Shown here: one piece after another, positions 13,601 through 25,690 of the stretch
Position numbering within the stretch: the first letter of the stretch is position 1
How the letters are laid out: each line of letters starts with the position of its first letter
Assembly: GCA_037954325.1 (NCBI GenBank)
Contig: JBBMNZ010000017.1
Coordinates: 15,019,501 to 15,083,500 of the forward strand
Direction of reading: 5' to 3'
From: Fistularia commersonii
Lineage: Eukaryota; Chordata; Actinopteri; Syngnathiformes; Fistulariidae
DNA length: 64,000 bases
Program-made: the position numbers and the translations under genes
Notes under the pieces: model-generated
Database searches by the model: none
Seen by the model: only the letters and a program-made list of their open reading frames with translations
What the model was told of the DNA's origin: nothing

Positions 13601-13703
13601 ATAAGAATAAGAATAAGAATAAGAATAAGAATAAGAATAAGAATAAGAATAAGAATAAGAATAAGAATAAGAATAAGAATAAGAATAAGAATAAGAATAA
13701 GAA
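13601..13703. repeat. (AATAAG)n hexanucleotide array, about 17 units
   Basis: A perfect ATAAGA-type array abutting the end of the MITE. Its minus-strand frames translate to FLFLFL or ILILIL repeats, which are not genes. Confidence 0.95.
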
Positions 13704-13839
13704 CAACTTTATGTATCCCGAAGGTATGTGTTTTTGTATAAACAGCAGTGAAAAGCACACAGCATGTTTGTGCAACTCAAGCCAATTATCACTTTGTTGA
13801 GAACTAGCAACTTGTCATGTTTTAATTCATAATCTTTTT

Positions 13840-14145
13840 CTGTCAGCTTCTCCCTAATTATGGGTCACGGCAGCTGATCGTCTGTTTCCATCTTGCTTAT
13901 CCTCTGCATTTCACTCTGTCAAACCCGCTAACTGCATGCCCTCCTCCACCCCACCGCAAATCTCTTTGGTCTCCCCCTTTTTCCTCCTGTTTGGCAGCTC
14001 CCTCTCAAACATCCATCTACTGATATATTCACTCTCTCTTCTCTTCACGTCGACCGACCGTCTCATTCTGGCCTCTCTGACTCGGTTTCCAAAACTTCCG
14101 ACCTGAGCCGTCCCTCTCCGATGTGCTCATTTCTAATCCAATTAG
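13840..14145 (-). repeat. LINE (RTE-like) fragment
   Basis: Degenerate tail ATGGGTCACGGCAGCTGATC followed by TTTGGTCTCCCCCTTTTTCC, CTGTTTGGCAGCTCCCTCTC and GACCTGAGCCGTCCCTCTCC. Collinear with the other copies in this window. Confidence 0.6.
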
Positions 14146-15715
14146 CATTTTGAAATACGCACTTTAACACCTTTGAAATAAACATTTCACAATGCAAGAC
14201 TCAGGATATTTTTTTAATGCGATACCGGGGGGGGGGGGGGGTGGAATTATAGCGTTAACTTCAAACTCATCAAATCCATAATCACACATCAAGGGGGTTT
14301 TCATGAGCCTTGAATCCGAGAGACGGCGGCCATGAATCTTATAGAATGACAAGTTCCATTTAAAATGTCCCGTCATTTGTCAATTTGAATGTGACTTTTA
14401 CTTTGTATTTCTCATATACCTTCACGCACACATATATCAGGTGAGAGTGGGTGAGAATGTGAAGCATTATAAAAATTTGCAATGGCGTGGACGTGACCTC
14501 AACGTCTGGCATGAAATATACTCTCTTCGTTTTCTTTCACATATTTAACTATAAGCATGACTGCAAGAGCCATAAAGTGACAAGGATCATCTGTCACTCG
14601 CAGATGGAAACTGAAGATCCTTTGCCCAGACGATAGCTGTGTCCTTCACGCTTGCCAAAACTGGTACTTTGCAACCTCATACCAAGCATAGACTTGGTGG
14701 AATGATATATGCTATTTATGATTATTTCTCATGCGAGATTGTGGAAGGGTTTTGTATATTACATCAGCATGTGTATGATTTGCTTGCTATTTTTACGATG
14801 TTAAAGAGCAATTTGTATTTAATACTATATACCACTTGTGTGGACAGATAGCAACGTGTCTGGCATCGGGCAACATACACCAAAAAGTATGGTATGGAAG
14901 ACTGGGACGTATGGGTGTTGTCACGGAAACCACAGGAAGGAAAAATGAAAGGACAGAGGAGAAATGAAAGAAAAAAATAAAATCCATTAGCAAAAAAAAA
15001 AAACAAAAAACCCAGTTACTCTGATAGTTTGAAATAAATAGTTATAGGCTACCGTATATCTCGGGACAATTAAACAAAATAATTGCCTTGCAATGACTCT
15101 AGAATGTGCTCATTAGTAAAAAAGCTTAAGGAGGCTGAGATTTATCTATCTGAGCCACAGGAGCTCAAGCACTTAGCACTTTCCAAAAAACAAAAAAAAA
15201 AGTATAATCCATCATATCAGTCAATTTAAAATATGGCGAAGCTTTGTGAGGTGCCGCCATGATCATCAGGTCACGACTTTGGTTTTATGAATGATGAAGA
15301 AATGTACGAACGGAGCATCCTGGATCATCATTATTCATTTCCAGCTATAAACAATCGGCCTCACAAACCAGACTCCACTCCTTAATGGGCATCTGAATGC
15401 TGCCAAAAGCAGTGTGAAGATTGTTACTTGAAGAGACTAATGCATGACACATTATTTATAAAACCAAGTGAGGTAAGAAAAAATCCAATTCACTACTTGA
15501 GACATGAATTGCACATTACACTGTAATGATATTGCACAAATAGTATCATGGAATACCTTGTTATTATTGCAATCGGTGATCGCGTACTTGCGATATGACA
15601 TCCTTTAGCCGTTACCTGTATGCTGCCTGTTGTTTCCAAAGGGTGGCACATTTACATTGTGATCAATGATCACGTGTTATTGCCATGTGGAGGCATGTTG
15701 CCTTTTGAGGTGTTT

Positions 15716-15749
<34 letters not shown>

Positions 15750-17147
15750 TGTGTGTTTGTGTGTGTTTGTGTGTTCCAAGCCATTGCCTCATCACAGCTG
15801 TAACTATAATATTTTACTCTTGCCGATTTATGAAACACGTTCGAAAGAATTGAACTATTGGTACTTGTTAAACTTAGATTATCGGGCTGTTTTTACCAAT
15901 AAACAACCCATGAACAATTCTTTGCTCAAGTGTGCATGAGACGGTACGGCTGAAGGTTTTACGCTGACAAATACAACGTGATCACAAGAATGAGTAAATG
16001 TGTTATGGGACGTTAAATATCAGCCGATACTTTGGCTAGGTTGTTTAAAATTGATACCACTAAGAAAGCAAATATAACCGTGTACTGAACTAATTTGCTG
16101 AAGGACAAGCACTTTGAATGCAGTGGCATTAATAGTTCTTTACGTTATCACAAATCCCAGTAATGCCCCCCTTTAACTGATGTGAGGCTGTTGGGAAATT
16201 GGCAAAGGACAGTGGTACGTAAAAATGAAGTATACCCCTTGGTCTCAGCGAAATAGTTCTGCTTGGCTTTTGTCCGCAGTAAAATGGAGAGGAACATTCT
16301 GTGTTTTATTGCAAAACAAAAACAGATTGTTTGGCAAAGCAGCCGAATTGCAGCCTCGTAAAATTGTCGTGACGAATCCGTGTAACAATGCAAAAAAATC
16401 CAAAACAAACCCAACAACATGTCAAAAAATATTTGCTCCTACAAATGTTTTACGCTGGAGAACGTTAGACTCACAATATTTATCCTCTCAACAGATTCCT
16501 CAATACCGCTTTAACAATCCATAATCTTGACAGTGCAGCGGTTAAAGCGCCAAACATTGAAGCTTTGGATCTCCTGATGCAGGCAACTCATGGTTCAGTC
16601 TTGCGGACATAAATGGAATTTATGAGCATTAAAAACATAGATTAATATAAACCACTCTCAAAATGCTTCATCTTGCTGCCACAGGCTTACTCTACTGAGG
16701 GACATCCCATGATGCTCAGTTCTTTCAAATCGCCCACCCTTCCTATCCTGTCTGCACGTATATCTCTTCATCAATGCATGATAGAAAGCTCATATTTTTT
16801 TCCCAAGTCCTTGGGTTCTTTCATTTTGCAGGGCTAATCTACTGTAGCCGTCTTGCCGGACATTCTCTATTGCTATTTCTTTTATGAATATTTAAGCTAT
16901 TAATATATCATTTAAACTATTCCCATGTAACTGTCAGAACTACCATTATGATTTGTCAGAGATCATTTCTTCCTGTCCCTCCGAACCCTCATATCCTCCT
17001 CTGTCTCCATCACACTCCATCTTTTTCTACCCCGATCGGTCTACAAGTAAAGTGTCACGGATCAAATGTGTTGTGATTTGGTGCCATATAATTCCAATTT
17101 GACTTTACTTATCATCACTAACTACCTGCGTGTTAAAGATTGTGACT
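14146..17147. other. Intergenic sequence, no gene seen
   Basis: Includes a G run at 14227-14241 and an interrupted (GT)n tract at 15718-15774. No gene, RNA gene or clear transposon recognised. Confidence 0.55.
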
Positions 17148-17155
17148 GTCTATAT

Positions 17156-17477
17156 CACATATGTCAAACTCAAGGTCTGCGGGCCAAACGTTGCCCGCCA
17201 ATTCATTTTATGTGGCCCGCAAGAACATCTTCAAAGGTCTGATTGACAAATACAAATCATCACTAAATGTCCAGGGAGAGAAAAGTTGATGCAGATGGAA
17301 GACTGTTTCAAGAAAGATGGGAATGCGTATGTAACATGTTTGTTACATTGTAAGAGTTATTTAACATTAAAGAATCGTTCGATTTATTTGACGATGCATT
17401 TAGTTACATTTATTCTGTTACCGTTCCATGTGGCAACCATTATGTTGATGTGGCCCTCGGTGAAAATGACACCCCTG
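17156..17477. mobile_element. Nonautonomous hAT element A
   Basis: 322 bp. Ends CACATATGTCAAACTC and GACACCCCTG, with GGGCC-rich subterminal sequence. The flanking 8-bp duplication GTCTATAT is perfect (17148-17155 and 17478-17485). Confidence 0.88.
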
Positions 17478-17485
17478 GTCTATAT

Positions 17486-17944
17486 CATAGGTGGCAAACT
17501 CTGGCCAGTGGGCCAAATTTGGTCTGCACTGTTATTATATCTGGCCGGCAAAGCCATATCAAATGACTATTAGAGCTGGGCCGCTGGTAAAGTCTACTGT
17601 GCATCTATCACTAATTCTACATATCCCAGAATTTTCTGCTGGTGTTTTGGCACGAAAATCACAACAGGACCCATGAACGCCCCCCTCGTCTGTGTGCAGT
17701 AGTCATAGCGACCTTATGCTAATACTGGCACTCTGCTACTTAGGTAGCAATGTGTGCAATATCAAGTCATATAATGTATAATATTAATCTATGCTTGTTC
17801 CATATTTTGCTTTTCAGTAAAACTTGTTTGGGGTCATTGTTATATCCAGAGGAAGATTTTTTTTTAATAAATATCAATGTTGGCCCGTGACTTTGTTCCA
17901 GTTTTGAATTTTGGCCCACTGTGTATTTGAGTTTGACCCCTCTG
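17486..17944. mobile_element. Nonautonomous hAT element B, adjacent to element A
   Basis: 459 bp. Ends CATAGGTGGCAAACTC and GAGTTTGACCCCTCTG. Flanked on both sides by GTCTATAT (17478-17485 and 17945-17952), so it shares its target copy with element A. Internally related to the copy at 22299 (GTGTTTTGGCACGAAAATCA in both). Confidence 0.88.
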
Positions 17945-17952
17945 GTCTATAT

Positions 17953-20870
17953 TGTTCTTTGAACAAATGTTCTTTCTTTTTCTATGGTCACTTTACAGTG
18001 CCATGGATTGCATAAATCTTCACGTGGGCCGAAAGCACGAGTCCTGCTATTATCGATACAAATGAAATAAAAAAGAAAATTGCTTCCCAAAAGATGAAGT
18101 GGCTGTATGTCATCCGCCACCCACAGCTCAGTGTCCCTTTGTGAGGGAATTAGAAAACCTAACAGAGCACGTCGACTCTTCTTGTTATCGGTTACGATGC
18201 ACAATTTAATTTCTTTTCTGACCTTGCAATCCATCAGACGCTGAATTATGTTTTGTTTCAGCTTCCACCTACCTCGGTTTATGTAATTTGATATTTCAGA
18301 TGAGGCATAGGATGCAATCGCGTTCGAGGGGCGAACATGGCTACTAATCACTAATCTTCAAATGTCCACTCGAACGTTTTCAACAAGCCATCTCTCCGGC
18401 TCGCCTTGTCTTCACTGTGACATCCGATATCTCTGACCACTTGCCAACATTATAGGATGGATACTATGAGGACCCTTCCCCTGTCTGTCTCTGTGCCCCC
18501 GTCCTTCAGTAGTGCTTTTGGCTCCATTTGTAGGTCAAGGGGCTTCATTATTCTCATACTTTTCATACTTTTAATTAGTGGAGTTAATTTAAGTCACCAG
18601 TTAACACACAGCTTTACCTCGACACAGAGTGTAAAGGTATTGGCTGATCTCAACCGCCCTGTTGGAACTACTGAAGTCTGAATAGACACATAGTAGATTA
18701 GTCTTTCTGACAGCTGAACTGCTACAGGAGTACCAGCAAAGCAAGGATGAAGCGAGGATATGTGGCCAATAGGAAAAAAAACTTTTAAAAGACTAAAGGT
18801 CAATGAGGTGTGTCATCAGACTTTGCAGAAAAAAACATATCCATTTCATGGACATGCACACTGAGCTCACCCAAGGGAGCTTTGGATGACAGCAATATGA
18901 GAAACTCAAAGACACATGCGCCCACCTGCACATTTGCACATTTGCACTCATACACTTACACACACACACACACACACACATACACACATGCACAGTACTT
19001 AAGCAAAATGAAGAGGCACATTTGGAATGCAGTCCTCTTGAGGAATGGCATACATGCATACTCAGCCATATCAGCACACTGTAATCCCTAATGCAATAAG
19101 AAGCACACAGGCATACAGAACATATTTCACATGATATCCCAATTCATCAAGTACATTCAATTAGCTGAATATTTTGCAATTGTTTTCTGCTGATGTATGA
19201 ATCCCTTAGTTTGCAGAGTTCCTCACTGGTTAGAGTGTTTCTGTCTAAAAGTGGAAACAACGGGGATACCTGCCTATTTGGAGACACGATAATTAAATTC
19301 ACCTGTCTCACTCAGCGGCCTCAGACATTTAATAATATCTACCAATGATTGGTGGAAATTATTCTTTTAAAGAATTACGACTATCTAATCAAATATACTA
19401 GAGTTACCGACTAGAATAAACAATGTGAACTTCAAGTACATGCATTGTATCTCAGTGACTGCATCTATTAAGAGTAGTACATTTAATCCATGTTGTCATG
19501 GAGATGGAATTAGCCATACAACTGAAATATTATGTTGCATCCGTACATATGTATAACTTGTGATAATGCATCATGCCACTGCTATATTCTGTTTTGAATA
19601 ATAAATTAGATAAAATAATTTTCCAGACAATATATGAACTTCTTGCTAATAATCCCTTTGTTTCATTACCTGGATATAAATATGCAGTTGGTGTTCTATG
19701 ACAAGTTGATACATATCTTGGAACAACTTCTGATTTGGCCGGTCAAAAATGTTAATGATCAAATTCTCTTCTTTCTGACAGAAAGTAAAAACAGGTGCTG
19801 GAAAAAAAAAAAAAAAAGCAAAAAAAAAAAAAAAGCACTCGTTTTCAATGAGGACAAGACTTAAGAAGGAAATCCATACTCTGTAAACACATCGCAGTCA
19901 CATGAGGAAAACCAAAGTCCTCAAGTTTATGTTGAGAGGGGAAGGGAAATAACCTCTCGGTCATGGTTAATCCCTCGTACTTTCACACCTTCATTTGACC
20001 CCACTTTGGTCAGCAAAATAGCAACACACCATTTGACCCCAGATTACAACACAAAGGAAGTATGTTTAAATGTACAGTATATACATTGCAAACGCCAGGG
20101 CTGTATGAATACATGTGATCTATGTTTTCAGAGGTATAAGTTTTTGAAGTGTACTAAAGTATATTTAACATGACACATTTTAGCAGCGATAAAAAAGAAT
20201 GTTTTCAATTTTTTACAGAGAAAGCTGTATCTGGCCTTGTTCTAATTGGATGTTATTGTGTTGACGTACAAAAGCATATGAGAACCGTCATTTTCATGTC
20301 TAAGTATGACTGAACAAGTTAATTTCATTCAGATATCTTCTTCCTTTTTCTTAATTCCCAGTTTGACCCTCAAACCAACTACGCTAACTGGGTTGGACCG
20401 ATAGAAGTCTCGCTTATCAGAAGGGTTTTCCATCACAGGAATTTGAGGGGGTGTTTTAGGATGCCATGTAATTGTGTGGTCTTGCAGAGCGGGGTTGCTT
20501 TCGATGAGGAATGAGTACCGCCTCCACAACAGATACTTCTGAGTGACCGGGAAAACTGCCAAGTGGGGAATAGGGCTGATTGGCCAGAACTGAAGCCTGA
20601 GAGGCTATTATCCCCAAATCTTTTTTCACAATCACGGTCAGTAAGACTAACTTATATTTAGATACACTATTATATGCTTTGACATTTGGTTTTAGACTCA
20701 TTTTTATTTTCAATATGTTTTATATATTTATACATGTGAAGAGCTGCTTTCTTTGTTACTCATAACAGTGCACATTAAGACAAATGTATACAATAACCCA
20801 ATGACTCCATTGTCCTTTCAGATCTTTAAACAGTCATTTCAGGTCTGGAAAAAGATCAAGCAGCATATTT
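17953..20870. other. Intergenic sequence, no gene seen
   Basis: Contains (CA)n at 18958-18980 and A-rich tracts at 19801-19834. The 134-codon minus frame at 17947-18351 begins inside a hAset of TSD-flanking sequence and has no recognisable domain. Confidence 0.5.
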
Positions 20871-20983
20871 GATAAGATAAGATAAGATAAGATAAGATAA
20901 GATAAGATAAGATAAGATAAGATAAGATAAGATAAGATAAGATAAGATAAGATAAGATAAGATAAGATAAGATAAGATAAGAT
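20871..20983. repeat. (GATAA)n pentanucleotide array, about 22 units
   Basis: A perfect 113-bp array. The minus-strand YLILSYLILS frame is an artefact of it. Confidence 0.97.
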
Positions 20984-21139
20984 CATGATTTATTGATCTA
21001 ATAGCAGGGATAATAAAATCTACACTTCCAGCAGAAAAAAAGGAAATCGAACAAAGGTTACCGAATGAATGCGACACTGTCAAAAAAAAAAAAAAAAAAA
21101 CATCAGTTCAATTTTATACGCTACAAATGATCAATTAGC

Positions 21140-21411
21140 GATCAGTGGCACAATGGTTAGCACTTCCGCTGCACAGCAAGAAGAAGTTTGGATGTTCTCC
21201 CCGTGTCTAGGTAGTTTTCTTCTGGGTTCCTCTCACAATCCAAAAACATGCAGGAGATGAATTGGAGACTCAGAATTGCCAAGACATTTGAATGAGCATG
21301 AGAATGGTTTATGTAGCTCTGTGATTGTAAACCGCCCATTGCCCCACGAAAGCTGCGATAGGCTAAGCCCCTCATGACCCTGAGTGGACTATAAGCAAGA
21401 TAGATCAACAA
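21140..21411 (+). mobile_element. tRNA-derived SINE with L2-type tail
   Basis: The tRNA-like head CAGTGGCACAATGGTTAGCA resembles an A box. It is followed by GATGTTCTCCCCGTGTCTAG, CAATCCAAAAACATGCAGGA and a CTGCGATAGGCTAAGCCCCT tail, then the (AATG)n at 21411-21459. The order matches the common fish SINE with an L2-related 3' end. Confidence 0.8.
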
Positions 21412-21459
21412 ATGAATGAATGAATGAATGAATGAATGAATGAATGAATGAATGAATGA
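21411..21459. repeat. (AATG)n tail of the SINE
   Basis: About 12 tetranucleotide units directly at the 3' end of the SINE, as expected of its simple-repeat tail. Confidence 0.9.
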
Positions 21460-22298
21460 GATGCAGTTAACAAGTCCCTGTGCACATTTGCAGATCCTTT
21501 TGTTTTACTAATCATCACAAAGGTCTCTCTCGCAGCATTTTGCTGTCGAAGCACCATATTGCTCTTGTTTGGGCCACCAAGCTTTCAGGTCATGAATAGC
21601 CAGCATGAGTTCTTCTCACGAACTCCTAACTTTCTGTCTGCTGTTATCAACTGTTTACTTTGTAAAGTGTAGGTTAAATCTTTTTTGGTGGCATTGCATT
21701 TGTGGTGTACTTTTGAGACCACCCAGTCTGTTAAATAAGGGACCGTGCGGTGTTGTATGGAAGACAATGTCTCTGATTTTATAGGATGCAAACACATTCT
21801 TGATTCAATGGAAAAATCAAACACCCGCCCATGTACCAAAACATATATCTGAATATTAAATTGGATATGCATTGACTGTATTTTTGCAATTTGGGGAAGA
21901 AGAAAATGTGGTGAACCACAGAGGCTATAAAAGATGTAGCTGTAACCCTGTCACATGTTGTTTTGTAATCTCCATCTTTGGTGTTTTCATTGCTTTTGGA
22001 AGTTAAATCTTAGGTGGAAGCAGAGCAACACATCCTGACTCCCTCCACCTCCATCCTCCCAAAAAACAAAGCTGACTCCGTTATCTAGTTCCATTATTAA
22101 CTTCTTAACCACGTCTTGATCATCACTTCCTCAGTACAGTTCATATCACATCACCAAACACAACATCGCGACCTGACGCTGTACATGATTTACATACTGT
22201 ATATATATAGTATCTCTTTGCACTGCCACTCGTGCAATATTACATGTTGTAATTGTGTTATTGCGCACATTGGGGTTTGTCTTTTTGATCCTGTATGC

Positions 22299-23016
22299 CA
22301 TAGGTGTCAAACTCTGGCCCGCGGGCCACTTTTGGCCTACAGTGTAATTATTTTTGGCCGTAAAGTCATACTAAATAGTATGTGCCGGCCCGCCGGAATA
22401 ATAACCTACAGCACATGTACCACTAATATCACAAATCCCAGAATCCTTTGTTGGTGTTTTGGCACGAAAATCACGACAGGACCCATAAACGTCTTCTCCT
22501 CTGTTGACAGTTATCATAGCAACCTTATGCTAATACTGGTGACGTACTAACCTCCCAAAAAACAGTAAAAGAACAGGCAGATGATCAGAGTAGATCAGTG
22601 TGTAGCAAACTGAGTTATAATTAATGTTTTTTTGATGCACTATCATTATTATTATTAGTATTGTTATTATTTCATTTTTACATTTATTATCAGCCTGTGG
22701 TAAAAGGTTAAAACTTAACTCAGACGGTTGTAAATAAAAAGAAGCGCACGATTTTTATGTAATTTATATTTGAATAATAAATGCCGTTGATGTGTTTTTT
22801 TAATTTGAATTTGAATTTTAATATTAAGCTATATGTTGCATAGTAAGCTTGTTAAGTTTTGCCTGTTCCATATACAGTTTTTAAGCACAACTTATTTGGG
22901 TGAAAAGAGTCACTGTTATATTTTGAGGAAGATTTTTTTCAATAAATATCAATGTTGGCCCGTGACTTTGTGCCAGTTTTGAATTTTGTCCCGCTGTGTA
23001 TATGAGTTTGACACTG
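22299..23016. mobile_element. Nonautonomous hAT element, longer relative of element B
   Basis: Starts CATAGGTGTCAAACTCTGGC and ends GAGTTTGACACTG. The interior shares long blocks with 17486-17944 (GGTGTTTTGGCACGAAAATC, CAATGTTGGCCCGTGACTTT). No clear target duplication is left, so the right end may have lost bases. Confidence 0.8.
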
Positions 23017-24186
23017 TTCTTTTGTCCAATCTTCATTTTCTTTCTGGTCAGTAGGACTGACAGAGCCAAATCCCTGTATGCGTTAATGTACATGAACTAT
23101 TCATGTAGTTGTGGTATCTGAACGGGTTCATTGTTTTCTTTATTTTTAGCAAATCCAAATTTCAGTTTACCAGGTTGTCCCACAACACTGAAGTTGAAGA
23201 AGCAATATTTTGAAAAAAAAAAAAAAAAAAAAGAAAACATCTGAATTATAGTTTCTTGAGGCAAGAAACAGACTGTGTGAAATTCTCTGTGCATCTGAGC
23301 ATCTCTCACTTTTGGTGCAGAGGTGTTTTCCAAAAAATCCCTAGTAAATCTTACAGATGAAAAGCCCAGGAGCTTATTTTCAAATGACACCCTGCCTCTT
23401 AAGAGAAAAGCTGTTCCCTGATCAAAATCTGTGCATAAACAACATGCATTAAACCAAAACACAAAATCATACAAACTAATTCCTCAGCGGCACCGATCAT
23501 ACACCTGAACTGGCGTTCCGATTCGGTTATTGGCCACAAAGCAGCTCTTTACCTCGCAAATATATCAACCGTAGGGTGTGTTTAGGATGTCCAGGGCATC
23601 CTGCCTGCCAGTAAATCAGGGAGGGGGAGCACAGGTAGTCATTACTTTTAGGGAACAACTGTTTGTAGCTGAGACATAAATACCTCTCACCTTCCAAGAC
23701 CCTCAGGCGGTCATCAATACTGCCAAGTCAGACAGCTACCTTACAACACATGACTGTCTCCACCTGGGCCAAGAAGTTCACTGTCAACGCCTGACAAACA
23801 CAGACATCTGCACAGCTGTAAATACCCTGTAATATATAGCCAGAAACACCTCTGTGGACATCTCAATTCCGCTCAGTCCGCCCCCCCAACCCCCCCCACC
23901 GGTCCTCCTGTCACGTTCTTTGGTATTTCGATACTGGAAGGATGCTGCGAAGGCGTGACAGTTTTTATTGCTAAGGCGCCACGACACAAGGAAGTGCCCA
24001 TGTCAAGATAATAGAGGCAGGTAGAGTAAAAGGATTTGCGGTCAGGTCGGTAATATGCATCAGACAATGACGTCTGATTTGTTTTTCTTTTTTGTGGCCT
24101 TTTTTTTGAGGCATTACTGCTGTAATTTTGGTGATATTTGAACACACTCAACAGTATGAAAATTGTCACCTTTTTTATTTTATACA
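23017..24186. other. Intergenic sequence, no gene seen
   Basis: Contains an A run at 23213-23232 and a C-rich stretch at 23880-23900. No supported gene. Confidence 0.55.
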
Positions 24187-24943
24187 CAGTATAACCTTGT
24201 TTTTCGCCGGAGTTACGTTCCAAAAAGAACCCGTGATAGGCAAAATCCGTGAAGTAGAAACCTTTATTTTCTTTTACGATTATTATATTATTAAATACTC
24301 TATTATACATTGAAAAGAAAGAACAAACCATTTTACAGGCTCAATCATTTGTTTCACAAATAAAAGGACTGTACTTTAGAAACGTTTTTTTCAACAAATA
24401 ACTTCTGTACTGTACTGTCAAATAATAATTTTAATCATCGATGTGAACAGAAGGCTTCAAATTGCAGAGATTAGCGCCGCGAACCGCGACCTTATTGCTG
24501 TTGCGAAACTTATTGCTGCTGTCGTCCTTATGTTTTTTTCTTCCTTCTTTATGGAACGAACGGAAGATTCATTAATTCCGAAATGCCGACCTACAGCCGC
24601 ATAGCTTTTACCTTCCCTTAGCATGTCCAGGAGTTGAACTTTATCTGCGCTAGATAGCATCTTCCGCCGCCTTTTGGGCCCTGCCGCAGGCAGAGCGTTT
24701 TGTCAACATTATGGGTTTTAGAGAAACTCGAAATTGCAAGAGAATTTGCACGTACGTAATGTAAATTTGGCAAGCTGTTTTACATACGTGTACATATTAA
24801 ACTGCGACGTTATTGACGCACAGGTAGAGAAGAAGCGGGGTGACTTTTTAGCCAATCAGAATGCAGAACACAATGCACGACGTAAATCCGTGAATTAGCG
24901 AAACCGTGAAAAGTAAACCGCGTTATAGCGAGGGATCGTTGTA
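24187..24943. mobile_element. Tigger/pogo-type transposon relic
   Basis: Left end CAGTATAACCTTGTTTTTCG, right end CGTTATAGCGAGGGATCGTT, imperfect inverted repeats of the Tigger type, with TA flanks. Inner ends repeat 'ccgtgaa' sequences on both sides. Carries a CENP-B-like DNA-binding fragment on the minus strand. Confidence 0.8.
24457..24705 (-). pseudogene. Tigger transposase N-terminal (CENP-B-type HTH) fragment
   Basis: The frame reads GPKRRRKMLSSADKVQLLDM and LREGKSYAAVGRHFGINESS, then VRSIKKEEKNIRTTAA, the classic Psq/CENP-B helix-turn-helix start of Tigger/TIGD proteins. It stops before any DDE catalytic region, so it is a relic. Extended here upstream of the first Met because the match continues. 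Confidence 0.8.
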
Positions 24944-25599
24944 TATATCTATAAAGTGAAAACAGAAATAAAAATACAGAGATTCTGTGCATCGCACATC
25001 TCAGCAAGAGAGTGTAATTGTTTTTGGAAACGAGATGGAATTTGGGGGATTTAATCATTTCCTACTACTACGTACAATGCAAAACTGCACCACAGTTCCA
25101 ATCCAGTCATGCATACCTGATCTTGATGCGGCTTATTAATACATAGCTGGACAAATGAAAGCCGTGGAGAAAAGGTCTGCTGTTTGCATTTCCTTTGGTC
25201 TCCGTCAGTATCCTGTAAAGCCTCAACAGGGGTCTTGAGGAGACTGGATTACTCATTACGCCAATCACATCAAATTAAGTCCTTCCTTAAAGCATTTTTC
25301 CCATGAATTCTGTTCCCTTGATCCCTGCTGGTCCTGTCTGCCTGTCTATCGGGCTAAGTTATCATTACTCATCGGTTCATCTCCAACCGAATGTGAAGGT
25401 CAAGTTAAGCCTGGTGTATAAGTATGTTTACTCCTAAGACATTCCACGGAGGAAACATAACATCTGACAATAGACCCTGTATGTGGGAATGGATAGCTGC
25501 GTCACAGGATGTTGGGAAATATGGGATTTCTGAAAAAAAAAAAAAAAAATAGAAGATTATCTGGTTTTGATGCATCAGTATTTAATGATCAATCCTAGA

Positions 25600-25690
25600 A
25601 CACCATTAATCTGGCTGGGATCGGCTCAAACACCTCCATCATGACCCCAACTGCAGGATGAAGGTAACGAATGAATGCATGAAACGACTG
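25600..25690 (+). repeat. SINE/L2-type tail fragment
   Basis: CTGGCTGGGATCGGCTCAAA then CATGACCCCAACTGCAGGAT and GAATGAATGCATGAA, a decayed L2-type 3' end with a short tail. Confidence 0.5.

Noticed and set aside
13551..13775. FLFLFL and ILILIL repeat proteins on the minus strand
   Set aside because: Translation of the (AATAAG)n array.
20856..21083. YLILSYLILS repeat protein
   Set aside because: Translation of the (GATAA)n array.
22116..22550. 144-codon plus-strand frame
   Set aside because: Crosses into the hAT element at 22299 and has no recognised domain.
23873..24331. 152-codon minus-strand frame
   Set aside because: It runs from the Tigger end through low-complexity sequence. No domain is visible.
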